The position numbers and the translations under genes are program-made. Of a stretch of 64,000 bases of DNA, positions 55,824 through 64,000 are shown in pieces; the first letter of the stretch is position 1; each line of letters begins with the position of its first letter. The stretch is taken from the NCBI GenBank assembly GCA_033398695.1, contig CM065802.1, forward strand, positions 153,002,096 through 153,066,095, read 5' to 3'. Under the pieces are notes generated by a model, which was not told the DNA's origin, made no database searches, and saw only the letters and a program-made list of their open reading frames with translations. Source of the stretch: Orobanche coerulescens. Its lineage: Eukaryota > Streptophyta > Magnoliopsida > Lamiales > Orobanchaceae.

Positions 55824-58224
55824 ATCTACCCTCCTTAAAAGAAGTTTCGTCCCGAAACTTAAAACAACTAGGGAGAAGCAATATCCCGCCAGGAAAACTC
55901 AACGAGATACACAAGAAATGCGTAACTTATGCCCAACGGTGAAACGTTACATGTAACACACCAATACATTACCCGGAGGTAATCCAAGCCAACGCTGAAG
56001 TAAATACGAATCACAATTTCTGAAGGCTCCAACAGAAATACCAATACATCGCAATGGCTTGAAAGCCCCTCAACCGAAGCTGTATATCACGATGGCCTGA
56101 AAGCCGAATGTACCCCAAAGTCAGAATCATCACAATACATATCTCAAAGAAACAAACCTGACTGTCGAACATACCCCTCTGGCGTATGAACGCTTAATCA
56201 CAAAACTTCGAACACATCCAATCAAACATGGACTATGAACGATCAAAAATTGTACGGCTCAAAGATGGACATCACAGTAAGCCCGATTCGGAAATGTGTC
56301 CGTGCACATGTCCACCCCGTATACGGAATCCAGAATATACGTGTGACAATGTACCTAATTAGCCTCACGAACTACGTCTCGTGTGCACGATCCAATGCGG
56401 AAACATCCACGCATGACCATCGTGTGCCTGGCTAAAAATCCTACACATAACCAATCGGCACGCAGATATAATTCCAGATATGCCACGATACGACGTGACA
56501 ACGAAACTCAAAGGATAATATATCCTATACGGATCATACGATTCACCCAGTGAACGACGACACACGAATAATGAAAAATCGACACGACCAACAATATCCA
56601 ACATAACCATCCTGGGATCAAAATCCCTTAGGACCGATTAACACGAGCAATAATCACAACACAACAATTCGGGAAATCCTCAACTCTCAACGATCACAAA
56701 ATTACCGAGTTCACAAGAATAATAGTGTGCTGCCTTGAGTCGGCCAACACGGCAATAATAATTCAACGGATGGGAACTATCCTCGACAGTCCCAATTCAA
56801 TACTTCGATTACCGTAGAATGGCCAATCGATAACAACGATACAACGGATGAGAATATCTTTGACAACGGATGGGAATTATCTTCGATAATCCCAATTCAA
56901 TACCTCGATTACCTTAGAACGGTCAATCGATAATCAATGATACGATAGAATAGACGTCCCGGTGTCTTAAACCGACCAACGAAACGGAGATGATAAAAGG
57001 ATATATCAAACGTCTCCAATCGGTTAATATAGTATTAATAGAAAAACACCGATATCAATAACGCATTTATCACCACAATATCTCAACGGAACATCCATCA
57101 CAATCACAATCGATACGTCGATACCGCGAACCGGCTATCGACAGCGACTTTACCAACAAGTATCCGAATGCCTTGAACCAGCCTTTTACAAACAACAGAA
57201 ACATTTGGCATAATTTGCCGACGGGTGTCGTGTCAACCAATCCCCTGATATCAATACAATCATAAAGAGGCCAAGTCCCGAAATGATACACACATTCGTA
57301 CACAACAGATAACATTAATCTCATTGATTAGTACAAGTATAAAACTTGCCTCGATATCAATACAACGAACTGTTACCAATTCAGTTGGTTTCGTCTTACG
57401 AGTTCCTCAGTCCTGACCAAGCTAATTACGAACTCTTCAACCTCAACCGCAACACAACAGTCATAATCTATGATCAAACATCATATCTTATTATAAAACG
57501 AAGGATTAATAATCAATAGGTTCGATAACGACCAATATTAACACCACCAAAACACAAACTCAACCGTTTCACCATATCTCGACTAATCACAGTTTGAACA
57601 ATCCAACTCGGACACTTACAAATCCTGTCCACAATACGAGTCGAAATATGATGATCATACCAGCAACCAATTCGGACCAATAATAAGGGTCTAAATGTTC
57701 CAACTCAATTCTTAAATACGAATTGACAAGGTTCCCCTCTCGTAGATCCATCGTTAAAATTTACTTATGACCGTCCTCAATTCGAATCATCCGACTGGTT
57801 CAAAACAATAGATAATCATATTAAAAAGGTTATCCAACAATCCAATGACTTGAATATTTGCTCCATACGTATAGGCTTCCAAATTCAGGGATGAATAATA
57901 GTCTCATCAAACTCATAATCACATTCGTATTCCTATACGAATATTATTTCACACACATAATTTAGCTCTAGATATGAATGTGCCATATTCATTTTCAAAA
58001 CATCAACACTTCTTAAAAATTTTCATCACCTCGTATAATTCAAGAGTTCTTCAAGAACATGAAATATCCGAAATCACGTTCAGAACAACATATCCGAGGT
58101 ATATATTTCCATGTTACCATTTTCTTCATCATATGAAGAAGATCTCAATAATCATATCAACATCCGAATTCTCTTATTACAATACCAATAAATCTCGTAT
58201 AACATTATCACATGATAACATAAT

Positions 58225-59680
58225 TGTAACACCCCCATCCTCCGAATATTACACGCCGTAAACCCTCCTCACAAGGATTCACCAGGCTAAGCACAATTTT
58301 CCACGTCATTTCAAAAATGCCAAAAAGACTGATGACGGTAATATTTTTCAAATATATAAAAAAAAATTATTTTCCAAATACTGTCATAAAAATACCGTCA
58401 AAACGATCAAGGCCAAAATGCCAAAAACTCAGTTTAGGGAATCGGTTTTACAAAATAAAATTCAGTTGGTAAAATACCAAAAGCCATTTCAAAATACTCA
58501 CGCAGCGGATAAAAGTACAGTCCAATTTATGCATTTTCATTGAAATAAGATGAACATCAAAATACACGATTCCCAACATACTTCCTCCCAAGTAGTAATC
58601 CTTAAGAAAGGAAAAAAAAATGAACCACTATCAAAGGGATACGAGGACTACCATGTATGGACGAACCACGAAGAAGAATAATTTGAACTCCATTCCAAGA
58701 ATCATCGAAAACTTCAAGAACAATACTTAAATCCGAGCTCTCCATCTTAATCTTGTTTGAGAGAATCATCTCTCAATGTTTAGGAACTTCAAGTACTTCC
58801 CAAGGTTCTCTCTATTGGCTGAGGGAAGGAGAATGGACAAAATGCCTCTCAGCACTCGTCTATCCTCTCTATAAAACACATCACTAGCGCGCGCTAGACC
58901 TTATATTTAGCGTGCGCTACATGACTAGCGTGCGCTATCCTTCCTTGATAGCGTGCGCTATCGGGCAGTCCAGAAGCTACTACATTGCTTCGAAATTCAT
59001 CTAACGTACGTAATGCCCATGCATTAGCGTACGCTAACAGGCGTTGACTTGATACAGTATTGTGCCCCCACATGCCGAAAGCATCCGCGATTATCGGGAT
59101 TCCTTTGAACGATATGGAATTAGCGTGCACTAATCATACGGTTTTAGCGTGCGCTAGCTCTACACGACAAGCACTCGTTGACCTTATCTGGACACGCGTC
59201 GAACATGGCCGGGTCCACCCGCCGAAAGCTAAGATTCTATTATTGGCGATCTGGTGTTAGCGTGCGCTAACCAACATGCGTTAGCGTGCGCTAACTGAAT
59301 ATAAAAATCAACCTGGGCCTACCTGTCGGCCACCTTCCGAAACTAACCCAGCAAGTCGTTACGTACGTTAGGGGTCCTCCTTAGCGTACGTAACCGAATC
59401 TCTTAGCGTGCGCTAAGTATGCACCGTAGCGTACGCTAAGTATATGTCTTAGTGCGCGCTAGGCATACCTTGTAGCGTGCGCTAACGTAGCTGTACTTAG
59501 CCATTTTCCGCTATTCTCTACCAACATCTCGACATACCAAACGATCATACGGCACAATGAATATATATACGCATTTAGCAACATTGTCATACGTTCACAT
59601 CATCCTCAAGCACAATTATCCATCAACGACATCCAACAAATAAACGAAAAAGAATATATCCGAAAAATCAGGGTATTACA
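58225..59680 (-). repeat. LTR D, unit 2
   Basis: 1456 bp copy of 51880-53338, with the same palindrome array (about 58886-59486) and TATA (58868-58876). Confidence 0.85.
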
Positions 59681-60191
59681 CTCTACCCCCCTTAAAAATA
59701 AGTTTCGTCCTCGAAACTTGCAATCACTCGCACACACAACATTTCAACGGAAATTCAAATTCACTAAGAATTATCGAATAATCCGAACAACATACTTACA
59801 AGTCTGTGAAGTCGAAGATCTCCCGTGATACTAGCATGCGACTTCTAAACAAAGTCTCGACATAATACCGATACACACCAATATCGCAATTAGCAATTTA
59901 ACAAAATCTCAAGGAAGAGTTCACGTCCGTGACCACGGCCACGTTTCTTCCTACTTTCAGCCAACATTCTGAAGGGCACACACGTGCGTAAGTATAATCC
60001 AAATCGCACAATCTCGAAGTGACCAATTCCCAAGAATACTAAGCTATAAACGAAACGATTAAGAAAAATACGAGAAGAGCGAGAGGACTTACAAGTACCG
60101 GTCGCCTGTGATGATGGCAGAGTAGTGATACTCTGGGCAAATGACGACTCAATCGACCCAAAAGACCGACAACCTAGGTATCCATAAACCT

Positions 60192-60205
60192 AAGCTCTGA
60201 TACCA
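60192..60205 (-). other. Primer binding site next to LTR C3
   Basis: TGGTATCAGAGCTT on the minus strand. Confidence 0.92.
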
Positions 60206-60210
60206 TATTC

Positions 60211-62168
60211 TGTAACACCCCCAAGTTATTTAGGGTATATTACAGCGCCGTGAGCCCCGCCGTGGGACCCACAAGGCTAAACATACGCGGAACTATAAAC
60301 TTGACCGAGAAGGTCTACATACAATGGAAAGAAAGACGATACAAATGGTATTCAAAACCATAACCAATGAAACCATATACATCACTGCACAAATCAATAC
60401 CTCGGCAACACAAGCCGGAACATCAAGGAAACTGAAATACAATACTCGAGTATATAATAATCCATTCCAGTACAACAACACTGAATGGAGGAATCCAAGA
60501 AAAATAACCGGAGACAAGACACAGTATCACACCTGCCCATCATCTTCATGCCGACCCGGTACCCGCCTGTCCGCTCTCCTGGAACCTGAAATACATGAAA
60601 CGTATTTCCCCCATAAAGGGGTTAGTCGTCGAATAGCTAGTGCAAGTATAACAGTATGAAACACAATAATCCTCGACAATAAAGTAAATGTAATCCGTCA
60701 ATTCATCAATTCAAGACTAGTATTCCGGAATAACTAAAATCTCATGACGTATGTGAATGCCGTAGAAACGGTTCGTTCACATCATACGCCGTTACATGTA
60801 GGAATGCCGTCAAAACGGTTCATTCATTACATGCCAACAATACATATATGAATGCCGTAAAAATGGTTCGTTCATAATATGCCATCAATATATCTATGAA
60901 TGCCGTAAAAACGGTTCGTTCATATCATGCCATCAATACCTCTTACTTTCAAAGTCGAGAACGTACAATCATAAATGTATACTTGCCTTTGAGACATCGA
61001 CAAATCGAATGGAGGGAAGGTATGAGTTCGGTAGGTCCAAGAACGCGCTTCCGGCACCTAAACGATTCGCAAGGAAATGACAATTAATTATCCATACTCA
61101 AATTACACGAAGAGACTCCCGAAACTCGTCTACGATTCAAGAAAATACACGGGTGAACAACTAAAGGTTGGGAAATCGCCCAAACTCCCACAAGTTCGAA
61201 AACGGCACAATCCAACCCGTAAAATCGTAAGAAAAACACGCATACGGCATAGATATATCATAATCTCAAGGTTCTCAAGCTTCAAATCGGATAAATCGGA
61301 CGAATCTACGAAAACCCCCAAAATCCAACACAATATTCAAAGTGTTCTTGAATAATCTTTCAATAATCCGATGAATACTCAAACGTGTCCATAATCATGC
61401 GTATATCACGTCATACACCATGATTTTAACATCCAAAACATCATTACCCAATACAAAATCGAAATCCAAGATGTTGAAGAAATTACCTCTTGAAGATCCA
61501 AGCACTATGATTCGAAGAGTACGCGATAGATCGATGATCCGAGCTTCACAATCGAAAAGAGATGAAGAGAAATCACACACTCAAGTGATAGGTGAAGAAA
61601 CTTCTCCCTCTCAAGCCTCCTCTCTCGTGCCCAAGTGAAGAAATGGGGAAAAAATGAGGTGATCCGCTCAAGAAAACGCAGATATAGGGTTGATTGTCAT
61701 GTGTGCCGCGGCTCAGTAGAAGTATGCCGCGGCACAGCCCAAAATTTCTCCTGTGGCTCGGCGGCGCCGCGGCTCAGCCAAGTGTGCCGCGGCACAGTGG
61801 CATGCAGTTTTGGCCGAATCTGGAAAATGAGAGTGACTTAGCTATTTCGACCATAACTCCCTCGTCTGGACTCCGATTGACTCACCGTTTGAACCATTGG
61901 AAAGCTAACTCGATACTTTATAATATTGCAAAGATTTAGAATTTTTGGAGTTTTCAAAAATTAATGGTGATTTAACAAAGTCAAACTCATACGTGGAAAA
62001 GTCGCTAAAGAACACGAGATTCAACAGAACGATATCGAAACGAACTCGGATGACAAAAAGTGTAGAATTAATCATTCTCAGAATGACGAAACGATCCCAA
62101 GCAAGTCGTCAAAATGGACTTTCGCCAACAAAGAAAAATTACCGGAAATCGAATTCGCGGATATTACA
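60211..62168 (-). repeat. LTR C3 (outer, 5' in element orientation)
   Basis: 1958 bp with the same ends and repeats as C1 and C2. Palindrome centres are at about 61708.5, 61729.5, 61769.5 and 61789.5. The flanking GTAGT follows at 62169. Confidence 0.92.
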
Positions 62169-62172
62169 GTAG

Positions 62173-63752
62173 TGACACGTTCCTAGTGTAACTATCGCAA
62201 GTGCACGATATCGTATCAAGTAGTAAAGTGGACTTTTTGAGTCCGATTTATCGATCCCACAAGGAAGTTTGGTTATAATTTGAATTATACACTATTAGTC
62301 TATTTTTATAGATACTAAAATGATGGAAACACACAATTAAAAAGTTTGGTTTAATAGTTGCAAAGTAAATGCAATAATAGTTCTAATATTTTAAGGAAAT
62401 AAAAATATTGGAATAATAATAGATTGATTAAACGATAAAATGAAATAGTTGGGATTACAAACTTAGTTCGTCATTAGTTATAGAAGATGTATAGGAGATC
62501 ATAAGATGAATTTACTTATTATGTTGTGTAGATTCGATTTTCCTTAAAAAGACGGTTTCTCTTTCGAACTATAAAACGCCCCTTACATATTGAATCAATC
62601 CACTATATTTCTATGTTGATTGGCTTCAATACATAGCATTAAGATTTATGAAAATAACTCAAAGAATCATCTAAGGACTAGAGGTATATTTCTATCCCCT
62701 AGAACAACTTAGAGTGAAGATCATTTGATCTAATCAAACATATTTTCTTTCGAAACATATGAAGACCATAAATATCTTCATTAATTGGCCAAATAAATAA
62801 AGATTGTTAAAACAATGAAAATCACACACAATAATAAGTAATTCACAATAGATCTTTTATACAAACATAAATAACATGACTAACCTTGTTTATAATCCCA
62901 ACTAAAGGTTACTTAGCCCATGAAGGGTTTATTACACATATTACAAGCTTGTGTGGTCATTATTAGTTGAATCAAGAGAAAGAATTGATCCTAACTCCCT
63001 TAGTAGATAAAGGAGATAGAAACAATAAACTCTCTGAACAACATATGTTATACCACACTTACAAAGATCACTCAAGAACACAAGTGTGTTCTTCACACAA
63101 AAAGAAAAGTTTACAAAAATGGAAAATTATAAGATGAATGGTGAATGATGAAGGATCTAAGGGGTCTATTTATACACCTAAAGTCATCTAATAGCTCCAA
63201 AACTCCAGCATTATTACATTAGATCGGATCAATGCCAGCCATCCCCTCAATAATACACAAAAAGTATAAAAAATTAGACAAATCATAGCAATCTGTCAAG
63301 AGTTACGGCCGTAACATTCAGGAGTTACGGCCGTAACAAGGGTGACTTACGGCCGTAACTCCTGAATGTTACGGCCGTAACTAACTTCGTAAATTTGTTC
63401 ATGGTTGCTTTGAAAGTTACGTTTTGCCCGCAATTTCTCGGACTTTGCGTTTTTGCCCAGATCTTCTTCGGATGATAACTTTTGATATATAACTCTGATT
63501 TTGAATCCGGAAAGACTGCCGAATTCGTCTCGGAAAGCCCTACAACATGAATATATCAAAATTCAATAAAGATAATATTTATTAAACATGTTGTTTTTTG
63601 AGTAATTCAGTTATTTAATCCGATCATCATCCGATAAAAATAAAATTATTAAAACTAATAAATTAAAAGCAAAAAACGAGTAGACTAGCTCAATTATGGG
63701 TGAATTTTATCGATACAAACCATGGATAAGTGTACAAAACTGACACTTATCA
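62173..63752 (-). repeat. 3' LTR of family X copy 2
   Basis: Reverse complement of 18249-19878 with perhaps 10-15% divergence (visual estimate). Carries four GTTACGGCCGTAAC-type palindromes (63302-63381) and a TATAAATA box (63167-63174). Element C inserted at its very edge, the GTAGT target including the last base of this LTR. The 63347-63559 ORF is spurious. Confidence 0.85.
63302..63381 (-). promoter_or_regulatory. GTTACGGCCGTAAC palindrome array in LTR X copy 2
   Basis: Four palindromes with centres at 63308.5, 63330.5, 63352.5 and 63374.5, exactly 22 bp apart; one has its end base changed (CTTACGGCCGTAAC). The TATA is about 128 bp downstream on the minus strand. Confidence 0.9.
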
Positions 63753-64000
63753 CACCCCCAAACTTGAATTCTTGTTAGTCCCGAGCAAGACTCTTTATTA
63801 TTCATGTTCCAAAAATAAAAATAAGAAAAATTAATACACACTTAAATTAAAATATAAAAAGAGAAAAGGAGATCAAAATGCCATTAATAAACAACAACCA
63901 GCTTTATACAGTAGATAGAAATGAATCAAGATTGAAAATAAATCTACTAATGTTTTTGAAGTTAAAACACGGTTTTTATTTTGTAATTCCAAAATCAAGA
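63753..64000 (-). mobile_element. Family X copy 2, internal 3' end
   Basis: Purine tract TTTGGGGGTG (minus) next to the LTR, then non-coding internal sequence matching about 880-1016 plus 18135-18248. It has no LINE, so it shows roughly what the LINE target looked like. Runs out of the window. Confidence 0.8.

Larger units (their letters stand above)
55824..60210 (-). mobile_element. C internal region, unit 2 (no copia)
   Basis: 4387 bp, matching unit 1 almost throughout: purine-tract end 55824-57211, empty copia site at 57212-57216, LTR-like segment to 58224, LTR D2 58225-59680, short stretch and primer site 59681-60210. No coding. Confidence 0.88.
35688..62168 (-). mobile_element. Compound LTR element C: three LTRs, two internal regions
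   Basis: Minus-strand structure: LTR 60211-62168, internal 55824-60210, LTR 53870-55823, internal 37633-53869 (with a nested copia), LTR 35688-37632. Primer sites TGGTATCAGAGCTT lie at 60192-60205 and 53851-53864. Purine tracts (AAGGAGGGTAGA) precede the LTRs at 37633 and 55824. Without the copia and its target repeat the first internal region is 4379 bp, against 4387 bp for the second. One GTAGT duplication flanks the whole, so an ordinary single insertion was later duplicated by recombination between LTRs. No gag-pol of its own was found. Confidence 0.9.

Noticed and set aside
35688..62168. Two separate C insertions side by side
   Set aside because: Only the outer edges carry matching target repeats, and the middle LTR is shared and recombinant.

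Overview
This 64 kb window is repeat-rich nuclear DNA of a flowering plant, probably a eudicot. Nearly all of it is transposable elements, many inserted into each other. The signs are LTR retrotransposons with tRNA-iMet primer sites (core TGGTATC), an RTE-type LINE, a Cassandra TRIM carrying a 5S-rRNA-like promoter, Stowaway, hAT and MULE-like MITEs, and tRNA-derived SINEs. The only candidate host genes are a small three-exon gene near 26.2 kb and an exon fragment near 24.1 kb. No bacterial-style genes, tRNA genes or rRNA genes were seen.

Layout. (1) 1-19878: the 3' part of an LTR element, called here family X (plus strand), was split by an RTE LINE (minus strand, 14-16 bp target duplication). 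The LINE was then split twice, by solo LTR A (1156-5168, duplication AAAAG) and by the LARD-like element B (7105-16648, duplication CTTAT). (2) 19879-24032: a partial minus-strand LTR with an accessory ORF, then a degenerate plus-strand copia pol with a 182 bp LTR that ends inside a coding exon. (3) 24033-35687: lower-copy DNA with SINEs, MITEs, the small host gene, the Cassandra element (29566-31032) with a hAT MITE inside its 5S-like domain, a 1.2 kb palindromic MULE-like element, a copia-like LTR fragment and a fragment of a TAGCG-type LTR promoter. (4) 35688-62168: compound element C on the minus strand, LTR-internal-LTR-internal-LTR, bounded by one GTAGT duplication. An 11.85 kb copia (39014-50866) sits in the first internal region, and the second unit keeps the empty site. 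(5) 62173-64000: a second family X copy, on the minus strand, running out of the window.

Most striking pattern: three LTR families (A/B/D, X and C) carry different 12-14 bp CG-rich palindromes, with centres mostly 21-23 bp apart, on the upstream side of the TATA box. The palindrome sequences differ (TAGCGYRCGCTA, GTTACGGCCGTAAC, GTGCCGCGGCAC) while spacing and position are shared. That looks like convergent operator-like arrays for dimeric DNA-binding proteins, but the function is inference. A and D lack coding, and B and C have no gag-pol that I can see, so any binding protein would act in trans.

Quality caveat: copies that should be near-identical differ mainly by small changes at CAG/CTG/CCG (CHG) sites. 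This suggests long-read base-calling error at methylated cytosines, so some frameshifts, especially in the copia, may not be real.
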